This document shows, in pieces, positions 1-5,984 of a stretch of 8,750 nucleotides of DNA. The notes beneath the pieces were generated by a model, which was not told the origin of the DNA, made no database searches, and saw only the letters and a list, made by a program, of their open reading frames with translations. The translations under genes and the position numbers were made by a program. The stretch is taken from assembly GCA_009927375.1 (NCBI GenBank), contig RFNE01000287.1:1-8750 (forward strand), given 5' to 3'. The stretch's first letter is position 1; every line of letters starts with the position of its first letter. This DNA comes from Actinomycetota bacterium. GTDB taxonomy: Bacteria; Actinomycetota; Acidimicrobiia; Acidimicrobiales; Ilumatobacteraceae.

Positions 1-374
1 GCACAGTTCCCCACCCCAATGACAATCCCCGTCTCACCCTGCGCTTCTATCGCCTCCCAAACCGGAGTGTTCAGGAGTGTCGATCGAAGGTGAATTGAGG
101 AATCGCCAGCGAGTACGACAGCTTTGGCCGAACGTATTGTCTCGGCGTGATGTTCCTCTCGCGCGTCTGCTCGGGTGTACACACTGCACACCACAATGTC
201 GAGTGCGAGTCTTCGAGCCCACTGGTCGGCTGACTCGATCAAGTCGTCGGGATTTTCGAAGGCATCAGCTGTGGGGAGGACCGCAATCGGACCACCAACG
301 CTTCGCAGGAGACTCGCATCGAGAGCATCATTGGCGACGAACGGTCCGCCACCCTCAAGCACCACGATCCCCAT
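1..374 (-). CDS. Peptidase S51 / type 1 glutamine amidotransferase-like protein, N-terminal part (runs off left edge)
   Basis: An open frame of 124 codons starts at an ATG (374-372) and runs off the left edge. An in-frame TAG lies five codons upstream, which fixes the N-terminal region. The protein begins MGIVVLEGGGPF, then LPTADAFENP (about residues 33-42), YTRADA (66-71) and LAGDSSIHLRSTLL (88-101). This order (glycine-rich strand, LPTA-xx-E-P, LTRADA-like, GGxSxxHLRxxL) is that of the cyanophycinase-like S51 / class I glutamine-amidotransferase fold common in actinobacteria. Family members usually carry a GSSAGA nucleophile elbow next; here the matching stretch reads VIGVGNCA, so the expected serine looks replaced by glycine (see findings). 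Substrate is unknown. It is transcribed away from the hbd-like gene from a 70-base divergent gap. Frame and family are fairly secure; activity is not. Confidence 0.72.
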   Translation of the reverse strand, partial: MGIVVLEGGGPFVANDALDASLLRSVGGPIAVLPTADAFENPDDLIESADQWARRLALDIVVCSVYTRADAREEHHAETIRSAKAVVLAGDSSIHLRSTLLNTPVWEAIEAQGETGIVIGVGNC

Positions 375-383
375 GACGTCGGC

Positions 384-389
384 AACCTA
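384..389 (-). promoter_or_regulatory. Candidate -10 box (TAGGTT) of the S51-like gene
   Basis: On the minus strand TAGGTT ends 9 bases before the ATG at 374. This would give a transcript with a leader of at most a few bases. No Shine-Dalgarno sequence is seen. The same TAGGTT hexamer precedes the glycosyltransferase at 7109. No convincing -35 was found. Confidence 0.4.
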
Positions 390-432
390 GCACCCAACGG
401 GAACGGGTTCGTTGCACAATGCCGTTCATGAG

Positions 433-438
433 TACCGT
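433..438 (+). promoter_or_regulatory. Candidate -10 box (TACCGT) for a leaderless hbd-like transcript
   Basis: TACCGT ends exactly 6 bases before the ATG at 445, placing the expected transcription start on or next to that codon. No ribosome-binding site is present. This spacing favours ATG 445 over the in-frame ATG at 412. Confidence 0.5.
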
Positions 439-444
439 TGCACC

Positions 445-1302
445 ATGACCGCACACGAGATCAAGACAGTTGGAATCTGTGGCTCCGGAATCATGGGCTC
501 GGGACTTGCCGAAGTCATCGCACGATCCGGCAAGCAGGTGATTGTCCGTTCACGTTCAATTGCCACGGCTTCACAGATGAAAGATGCGGTAGCAAAGAGC
601 CTCGACAAGCAAGTGTCAAAAGAGAAGATCACGCAGGCTGATGCAGACCGAACGCTTGCCAACATCACTCTCACGGATGACGTTGCGTCGCTCAAGGATT
701 GCGACCTCGTAATCGAGTCAATCGTCGAAGACCTCGCAGCCAAGGTTGCCCTCTTCAAGGAACTCGACAAGGCAACGCGACCCGAAGCAATCCTCGCGAC
801 AAATACGAGCACGCTTGCCGTCATCGAACTTGCACGGGCAACGAACCGACCGGACAAGGTGTGTGGAATCCACTTCTTCAACCCTGCAACGCTTATGCCG
901 CTCGTCGAAATCATTCGGCCGGTGACGGCATCCGACGAGACCATCGCAACGGCGACCGCGTTCGCGTCATCCTGTGGGAAGGACCCGGTTCAAGTACTCG
1001 ATCGCGCCGGCTTCATCGTCAATGCGTTGCTCTTCCCGTATCTCAACAATGCAATCAGGATGCATGAGATGGGCACCGCGACGATGGAGGACATCGATGT
1101 TGCGATGAAGGGAGGGTGCAACTTCCCAATGGGTCCGTTCGCGCTGCTCGACCTCGTTGGACTCGATACAACCTTGTCGATCCTTGAAGCGCTCCACGCA
1201 GAGTTCAAGGATCCGAACTACGCGCCAACGGAAACACTGAGGTCGCTCGTTGCGCAGGGCAAACTCGGACGAAAGACCAAGCAAGGCTTCTTCTCTTACT
1301 AA
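445..1302 (+). CDS. hbd: 3-hydroxybutyryl-CoA dehydrogenase (3-hydroxyacyl-CoA dehydrogenase family)
   Basis: Predicted to interconvert acetoacetyl-CoA and 3-hydroxybutyryl-CoA with NAD(P)H in the cytoplasm. The 285-residue protein matches the usual length of about 285. The Rossmann motif GICGSGIMGSG lies at residues 10-20, NTSTL at 120-124, HFFNPATLMPLVEII at 143-157 (family catalytic His at 143 with the following Glu), and the C-terminal domain shows FIVNALLFPYLNNAIR (190-205) and MGPFALLDLVGLD (229-241). An ATG at 412 would add 11 residues (HNAVHEYRCT-like) absent from the family; ATG 445 puts the Rossmann strand at the normal distance and sits behind a -10 box. The second strand ends VRSRS instead of the acidic residue typical of NAD-specific enzymes, so NADPH use is possible (inference). 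First gene of a likely hbd-aat-mutase transcript. Alternatives: PaaH/FadB-type dehydrogenase for other short acyl-CoAs. Confidence 0.9.
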   Translation: MTAHEIKTVGICGSGIMGSGLAEVIARSGKQVIVRSRSIATASQMKDAVAKSLDKQVSKEKITQADADRTLANITLTDDVASLKDCDLVIESIVEDLAAKVALFKELDKATRPEAILATNTSTLAVIELARATNRPDKVCGIHFFNPATLMPLVEIIRPVTASDETIATATAFASSCGKDPVQVLDRAGFIVNALLFPYLNNAIRMHEMGTATMEDIDVAMKGGCNFPMGPFALLDLVGLDTTLSILEALHAEFKDPNYAPTETLRSLVAQGKLGRKTKQGFFSY

Positions 1303-1314
1303 TCCGACGGCAAA

Positions 1315-1325
1315 GGGAGGTGAGG
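1315..1325 (+). promoter_or_regulatory. Strong ribosome-binding site before aat (GGGAGGTGAGG)
   Basis: A near-perfect anti-Shine-Dalgarno match (GGAGGTGA within it) sits 4 bases before the GTG at 1330. It decides the start codon of aat and is the only strong ribosome-binding site recognised in the window, consistent with aat being an internal cistron rather than a leaderless first gene. Confidence 0.75.
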
Positions 1326-1329
1326 TGAC

Positions 1330-1995
1330 GTGTTCGATCACCGTCCGGCTTCTCTCCCGCCAGCAATCTGGCGATTCCCGCCATCGCGTGAGTGGCCGCA
1401 CGCGGATCTCGTGGGTCGTGGAGCGGACCTCCAGCCTTCAACGCTGATTGCCGCATATCGCTCGGGGATCTTCCCGATGCCAACAGATTTTGCATTCGAC
1501 GACAGCGACATTGCGTGGTGGTCTCCAATCCGCCGTGGGATTCTTCCTCTCGACAACTTGCGTATTACAAGGTCAATGCGCCGAAGCTCGCGCAAATACC
1601 ACTGCACGGAGAACGAGCAATTCGAACGCGTGATGCGAGGATGCGCAGCACCAAATCGGCCAGGTGGATGGATTAGTGAGCAATTCATCGATGCGTATGT
1701 TGAACTCCACAACCTTGGGTGGGCACACAGCATTGAGGTGCTGGATGATTCAGGCACGCTCGTGGGCGGTCTGTATGGAGTTCGAATCGATGGGCTCTTC
1801 GCTGGTGAATCGATGTTCCATCTCGCAAGAGATGCATCGAAAGTCGCCTTGATGCATCTTGTCGACCAATTGAAGACCCATGCGGTTCACCTTCTCGACG
1901 TGCAGTGGCTGACGCCGCATCTCGCCACTCTCGGGGCTATCGAGGTCTCGCGTGATGACTACCTCGGTCGCCTCGCCCACGCCATCACGGCGTAG
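1330..1995 (+). CDS. aat: Leucyl/phenylalanyl-tRNA--protein transferase
   Basis: Transfers Leu or Phe from aminoacyl-tRNA to N-terminal Arg/Lys of proteins, marking them for ClpS/ClpAP-type degradation (N-degron pathway). The 221-residue product shows the family's landmarks in order: YRSGIFPMP (residues 43-51), WWSPIRRGILPL (63-74), GGWISEQFIDAYVELHNLG (112-130), AHSIEV (132-137), LVGGLYG (144-150), FAGESMFHLARDASKVAL (157-174) and QWLTPHLATLGA (192-203). The start is GTG 1330, chosen because of the ribosome-binding site at 1315-1325; the first 25 residues or so are variable in the family. It lies 27 bases after the hbd-like stop and 11 bases before the mutase ATG, so co-transcription is likely. 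No functional link to acyl-CoA metabolism is known; the pairing may be a conserved neighbourhood or chance. Identity is secure. Confidence 0.93.
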   Translation: MFDHRPASLPPAIWRFPPSREWPHADLVGRGADLQPSTLIAAYRSGIFPMPTDFAFDDSDIAWWSPIRRGILPLDNLRITRSMRRSSRKYHCTENEQFERVMRGCAAPNRPGGWISEQFIDAYVELHNLGWAHSIEVLDDSGTLVGGLYGVRIDGLFAGESMFHLARDASKVALMHLVDQLKTHAVHLLDVQWLTPHLATLGAIEVSRDDYLGRLAHAITA

Positions 1996-2006
1996 CCTTG
2001 ACTTCC

Positions 2007-3960
2007 ATGGCGACGCGTCGCGACGAACCCTGGTTGATGCGCACGTATTCGGGGCACTCCAGCGCTGCGGCATCAAACGCCCTGTACCGCCAAAATCTTG
2101 CGAAGGGCCAGACCGGGTTGTCGATCGCCTTCGACCTTCCAACCCAAACGGGTTACGACCCGGATCACGTCCTCGCCCGCGGCGAGGTCGGAAAGGTTGG
2201 CGTACCAATCGCACACCTTGGGCACATGCGCACCTTGCTCGACGGCATCCCGCCCCGCGACATGAACACTTCGATGACGATCAATGCTCCGGCCGCATGG
2301 TTGCTCTCCCTCTATGTCGCACACGCTTCCGAGCACGGCGTGGACAGCCGGGAACTCCGAGGCACGACCCAGAACGACGTACTGAAGGAATATCTCTCCC
2401 GCGGAACGTTCATCTTTCCGCCAGCGCCGTCGCGAAGACTCACCGTCGACACGATCATCTGGTGTGCACAACACGCACCGAAGTGGAATCCAATGAACGT
2501 GTGCTCGTACCACCTGCAGGAGGTGGGAGCCACACCTGTCCAGGAAATTGCGTTCTCGCTGGCAAATGCGATCGACATCCTCGATGCGGTTAGGTCGAGC
2601 GGTCAGATCGAGCCCGACAAGTTCCCACAGGTCTTCGGAGCGATGTCGTTCTTCGTCAATGCGGGAATCCGCTTCGTCGAGGAAATGTGCAAGTTGCGAG
2701 CATTCACCGACTTGTGGGAGCGCATCGGCCGAGAACGGTATGGGATCACCGATGAAAGGCGTTGCGTTTCCGTTACGGCGTGCAGGTCAATTCACTTGGA
2801 CTGACCGAGTCACAGCCAGAGAACAACGTGCAGCGCATCGTGCTCGAAATGCTCGCCGTCACCTTGTCCAAGGATGCTCGAGCACGGAGCGTCCAGTTAC
2901 CGGCATGGAACGAAGCCCTCGGACTTCCCCGTCCGTGGGATCAACAGTGGTCGCTGCGGATGCAACAGGTACTGGCTTACGAGACCGACCTTCTTGAGTA
3001 TGGAGACCTCTTCACGGGTTCGCACGTCGTCGAATCGAAGACGAAGGAGCTTGCTGACGCCGCGTGGACCGAACTGCAAGAGATCCTTTCCTTGGGTGGC
3101 GCATTCGAAAATGTCGAGTTGTTGAAGGGCCGCCTCGTGTCGTCGATGGTGGAACGCACTCGACGCATCGAGTCTGGCGAACTCTCCGTCGTTGGCGTCA
3201 ACGTCTTCACCGAATCGACTGAGTCCCCACTCGGTGGCGACGACAACATCCTCACCGTCGATCGATCGATCGAAGAGACGCTGATCAACGACGTTCGTCA
3301 ATGGAGGAAAGACCGCGACAACGGGCGTGTAGAAGCAGCCAAGACAGCTCTTGCTAACGATGTCCGATCCGGACGAAACGTGATGCCCGCCTCGATCGCT
3401 CTCGCTCAAGCGGGAGGGACTACTGGCGAGTGGGCGGACATCCTCCGCGAAACCTTTGGTGAGTACCGAGCACCGACGGGTGTTGGCGCCGCGGCCGGAC
3501 GTCGCGCCAAGGAGTTGCACGAGGTCGCCGAGTTCGTACAACGAATTCCTGGCGGTCCGCCAAAGGTGCTGATTGCGAAGCCCGGTCTGGATGGACATTC
3601 AAGTGGCGCCGAACAGATTGCTGTCGCGGCACGCGACTCCGGAATGGAAGTCGTCTACAGCGGGATTCGACTCACGCCTGAGCAAATCGCCGCATCTGCG
3701 CGCGACGAGGATGCCGATCTCGTCGGTCTTTCGATCTTGTCCGGCTCACACCGCGAGCTCGTCCCGAGCGTCATCGACCACATGACGGAATTCGGAGTGG
3801 ACTCACCGGTCATCGTCGGGGAATCATCCCCGAGGTCGACCAACGGTTCTTTCTCGACAATGGCGTCGCTGCCGTCTATACGCCGAAGGACTTCGACATC
3901 GCACGCATCATGGGTGACATCGCTCGCATCGTCGATGCTCGTCGCCGCGCGAATCGCTGA
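2007..3960 (+). CDS. meaA: Ethylmalonyl-CoA mutase / MeaA-type B12-dependent acyl-CoA mutase, broken by two single-base deletions as sequenced
   Basis: Coenzyme-B12 mutase that in the ethylmalonyl-CoA pathway converts ethylmalonyl-CoA to methylsuccinyl-CoA. Frame 1 (from ATG 2007) carries RTYSGHSSAAASNALYR, TGLSIAFDLPTQTGYD, NTSMTINAPAAWLLSLY, GTTQNDVLKEYLSRGT and PKWNPMNVCSYHLQEVGATP, the MeaA rather than the methylmalonyl-CoA mutase version of these motifs. It stops at 2804 if read straight. From about 2762 homology continues one frame over (FRYGVQVNSLGLTE, LPRPWDQQWSLRMQQ, EYRAPTGVG) into the B12 domain with KPGLDGHSSGAEQ (DxHxxG) and GLSILSGSH. At 3818-3821 another frame change falls in VIVGGIIPE; the third frame continues VAAVYTPKDFDIARIMGDI and ends at TGA 3958-3960. 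One added base at each site gives 651 residues, near family length. TTG 1998 is an alternative start. Follows aat by 11 bases. Probably functional in nature unless resequencing confirms the deletions. Confidence 0.9.
3258..3273 (+). repeat. Tetranucleotide run (TCGA)x4 inside the mutase gene
   Basis: Four perfect TCGA copies within codons for V-D-R-S-I-E. It is self-complementary and could slip during replication, but the frame is intact across it here. Confidence 0.7.
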
Positions 3961-3968
3961 GAGTCGAC

Positions 3969-4322
3969 TTACGGCTCCATCGTCGTTGACGAGGCAAAAC
4001 CAACGAAGCCTGTAGCAGCGGGAAGTTGCAGCACCTGTCCCGCAAACACCTTGTCAGGATCCGTGATGCCGTTGAGATCCATCAGTTCCTTCATGTTCAA
4101 GTTGTACGTCTTTGCAATCTGAAATAACGAGTCGCCCATCTGCACCGTGTACATGACCGGTGCGGATGACGTCGTGGTCGTGAGTAACGGGATCGTGGTT
4201 TCGGCAACCGTTGTTTCCGTCGCCGATTCGGAATCCGAACCTCTCGACGTGACGACCGCGAGGACTCCGCTAACGAGCGAAATGATCAAGAGCGACCATT
4301 GCAGTCGGCCGCGAAGGAACAT
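3969..4322 (-). CDS. Small membrane-anchored LysM-domain protein
   Basis: A 117-residue protein predicted to bind peptidoglycan or related glycans outside the membrane. It starts MFLRGRLQW with a hydrophobic segment SLLIISLVSGVLAVV (about residues 10-24), then a Thr/Ser-rich linker (about 25-55), then one LysM domain (about 57-101) with YTVQMGDSLFQIAKTYNL, LMDLNGITDPDKVFAG and QVLQLP, the canonical YxVxxGDxLxxIA ... LxxLNxIxxPxxIxxGQxLxLP pattern. The tail (FVGFASSTTMEP) is short and there is no catalytic domain. ATG 4322 is preferred to the adjacent TTG 4325 because a TAACAT box lies 7 bases upstream. It is convergent with the mutase (8 bases between stops) and follows the CrtO-like gene by 10 bases. 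No recognisable hairpin terminator lies between the convergent stops. Exact role unknown. Confidence 0.85.
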   Translation of the reverse strand: MFLRGRLQWSLLIISLVSGVLAVVTSRGSDSESATETTVAETTIPLLTTTTSSAPVMYTVQMGDSLFQIAKTYNLNMKELMDLNGITDPDKVFAGQVLQLPAATGFVGFASSTTMEP

Positions 4323-4329
4323 CAACCGT

Positions 4330-4335
4330 ATGTTA
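4330..4335 (-). promoter_or_regulatory. Candidate -10 box (TAACAT) of the LysM gene, embedded in the upstream stop codon
   Basis: On the minus strand TAACAT ends 7 bases before ATG 4322. Its first three bases are the TAA stop of the CrtO-like gene. No ribosome-binding site is seen, so the LysM gene may make its own leaderless transcript even though it lies 10 bases behind the previous gene. Confidence 0.42.
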
Positions 4336-4811
4336 GACGCCCTTGCGCATCAGGATGCTGGAAATGCGCGCGCGATTGAATCGAGCAATCAACCAGCACG
4401 GCAGGTTGCCAACGAGTGCAAAGCCAACGTTCCACCAGAACAGATCGGACGGATTCCACAAGGCGAAGAGAGGCAGTGCCAAGACCTGACCTAAGTGTGT
4501 CCGCTCCGCACGTTGGCATTCCGCGACGAATCGTGCCATTCCGCCGTCCGCGTCAGACGGCAAACGCCGCTTCGACAGTCCACCAAACCAGGTTCCTGCA
4601 TCAGGAATGAGATCCTTCCAGCGGTGTATCAATACCACCCTCCGGTAGATGCGGCCACCGACTCCCACGGTCGAATCTTGCTGAACCACCCTTCGCCAGT
4701 AAGTCGCTCCACCGGCATTCGTGCTTGCCTCCAGCCAATGACGAGACCGAGAACGATCCACGCAGCTACGTCAACTGCAAGGGCGGTACGAAAAGAAAGG
4801 TCAACGACCAC
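4333..4811 (-). CDS. crtO: CrtO-type carotenoid glycoside acyltransferase (glycosyl-4,4'-diaponeurosporenoate acyltransferase family), frameshifted as sequenced
   Basis: Family members acylate the sugar of glycosylated carotenoids (last step of staphyloxanthin synthesis) at the membrane. The N-terminal part reads VVDLSFRTALAVDVAAW with a membrane segment, then MPVERLTGEGWFSKIRPWES and hits a stop if read straight. From about 4659 the next frame continues GGRIYRRVVLIHRWKDLIPD, GGLSKRRL, FVAECQRAERTHLGQ and NLPCWLIARFNRARISSIL, which matches the CrtO order (RxWKxxxPDxG, KRxL, ExxRAExxH, NxPxxxxQRxNRxR). One base restored at 4658-4661 (probably GGG contracted to GG on the minus strand) gives 159 residues against about 165 for the staphylococcal enzyme. 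The start is uncertain: GTG 4811 gives the expected N-terminal length, whereas ATG 4871 would overlap the divergent CrtZ-like gene. Stop TAA 4335-4333. Confidence 0.78.
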
Positions 4812-4835
4812 CTGAGTAGTCTGCCCGACAACGAC

Positions 4836-4841
4836 TACGGT
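4836..4841 (+). promoter_or_regulatory. Candidate -10 box (TACGGT) for a leaderless CrtZ-like transcript
   Basis: TACGGT ends 7 bases before GTG 4849, with no ribosome-binding site. It overlaps a minus-strand -10-like box by five bases. Confidence 0.45.
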
Positions 4842-4842
4842 A
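4837..4842 (-). promoter_or_regulatory. Candidate opposing -10 box (TACCGT) towards the CrtO-like gene
   Basis: The plus-strand heptamer TACGGTA reads TACCGT on the other strand, so the same bases offer a -10 hexamer in both directions. The nearest in-frame start for the CrtO-like gene is GTG 4811, leaving a leader of about 20 bases, so this direction is less certain. Confidence 0.33.
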
Positions 4843-4848
4843 TGCGCC

Positions 4849-5324
4849 GTGAGAAACGTGTTGGTTGTCATCGTCACGATGGTCGCAATGGAACCAATCA
4901 CCTATGCGCTCCATCGCTGGGTGATGCACGGTTTCGGTCTGACCCTTCACCTCAGCCACCATCGCAACGCTGCCCGCACGAAGCCAACCCGCCTCGAACT
5001 CAATGACCTCTACCCGGTCATCTTTGCCCTCGTCGTCATTGGCCTCCTCGCAGTCGGCTTCAACGCACCGCAAGCAGGAATTCTGGTCCCGATTGGAATT
5101 GGAGCCACGTCATATGGATTGCTGTACGCAATCGTCCACGACATGGTGATCCATCGCCGGCTGGAATTGACCTCGCACGCGGGTCACAAACGCTTCGCCG
5201 ACTCGGTGACGCACATCGAGAACACCATGCAACGAACGGCGAGCCGTATGGGATGCTCGCGCCTTATGCGCTGCGGTTCGGCTCGAGGGGATTTCGCCCA
5301 TCCCAACGACCTTCTGCGTCGTAA
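4849..5324 (+). CDS. crtZ: CrtZ-type beta-carotene hydroxylase (fatty-acid-hydroxylase fold), frameshifted as sequenced
   Basis: Membrane di-iron enzyme that hydroxylates carotenoid end rings (beta-carotene to zeaxanthin in the known family). GTG 4849 starts MRNVLVVIVTMVAMEPITYA; residues 22-27 are HRWVMH, 34-38 HLSHH, 97-102 HDMVIH, with LELNDLYPVIFA (49-60) and a second hydrophobic stretch at about 60-95. Read straight, the frame loses the fourth histidine box and runs to 5385. One base restored at 5207-5208 (GTGAC from likely GTGGAC) shifts the reading so that the next residues are AHREHHATNGEPYGMLAPYALRF, supplying the missing HxxHH box and the usual GEPYG/APY tail, and ending at TAA 5322-5324. 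That gives 158 residues, normal for CrtZ. It is divergent from the CrtO-like gene and overlaps the CrtA-like gene tail to tail by 61 bases. An in-frame GTG at 4858 is a weaker start. Confidence 0.83.
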
Positions 5325-5970
5325 GGCTCGAACCTCGCAAACAGTTCCTCTGCGTACCAGCGACCTTTGTGTGTTTCATCGATGACGTGTCGATGTCGTG
5401 AGGTCTGAAACGCGAATTGACGAGCATCGTCGAGTGAACGCCACAGGCTGAACGTTCCTTGTCGACCGATCGGCGCCTCACCCACACCGCACACTGCGAT
5501 CAACCCAGGAGCTTCCTGCAATTGACGATCGACCTCCACACCAGCTCGCCGAACACGCGCCAGGACTTCACACGAATGTTTGCCCTCGTGATGATCGCGA
5601 CAACACCGTCCTGATTTCCACGCGACAAGTGTTCATACGGTTTGAATCCTTGCCACGACCCATGGCCCCCCGTCGTGCGGAGGCGAGTTGACCAAGACTC
5701 TTTGACGAGTCGAGAAGATGTCCAGCGGCGGGCAACGTCACTCGTTGCGAGAAATGACCGATAGGCAGATTCGTCTCGCCACACGATGAATGCCGCCGTC
5801 CGAGACAAGTCTGCACTCGGCGAAGTCGTAGAACCTTTCCCCGTTCCTAACAACCGCCAGAACACGATTCCATCTGCCTTCTTCAGATTTCGACGATCAA
5901 GACCGAGTCGAGCAAGCGCAACGAGTCGACTTCTCCAAGACATGAGGTGGAATGTCGCAAAGGTCTCCAT
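5264..5970 (-). CDS. crtA: CrtA-type (spheroidene monooxygenase-like) carotenoid oxygenase, frameshifted as sequenced
   Basis: The known family member, spheroidene monooxygenase, inserts a keto group into acyclic carotenoids; the substrate here is not predictable. ATG 5970 starts METFATFHLMSWRSR, then IVFWRLLGTGKG (about residues 35-46), FIVWRDESAYRSFL, HGSWQGFKPY and VVAIITRANIRVKSWRVFGELV. Read straight the frame then stops at 5500. One base restored at 5539-5540 (probably GTGGTG read as GTGTG) joins it to EVDRQLQEAPGLIAVCGVGE, QGTFSLWRSLDDARQFAF and GRWYAEELFARFEPY, which matches the family's C-terminal half (PGL...GIGE, TFSxWxxxxxxxxFA, WYxEELxARF). The joined product is 235 residues, close to the 240-residue bacterial CrtA; stop TAA 5266-5264. 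It begins 14 bases after the glycosyltransferase stop, indicating one transcript. No ribosome-binding site is evident. Confidence 0.8.
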
Positions 5971-5984
5971 GTGCGTCAATGCTG

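Noticed and set aside
426..944. A 172-codon minus-strand open frame opposite the dehydrogenase gene
   Set aside because: It mirrors a well-conserved gene, is serine-rich with no recognisable domain, and has no start signal; treated as a shadow.
2757..2765. Programmed ribosomal frameshifting to explain the mutase
   Set aside because: No slippery heptamer or strong downstream structure is visible, the gene would need two separate shifts, and three unrelated neighbours show the same one-base loss.
3955..3995. A rho-independent terminator between the mutase and the LysM gene
   Set aside because: Only very short palindromes (GTCGAC, CGTC-GTT-GACG) are present, without a stable stem or a T-run.
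5325..5385. Extension of the CrtZ-like protein to 5385 in the straight frame
   Set aside because: That tail is antisense to the CrtA-like gene, has no family match, and loses the fourth histidine box.
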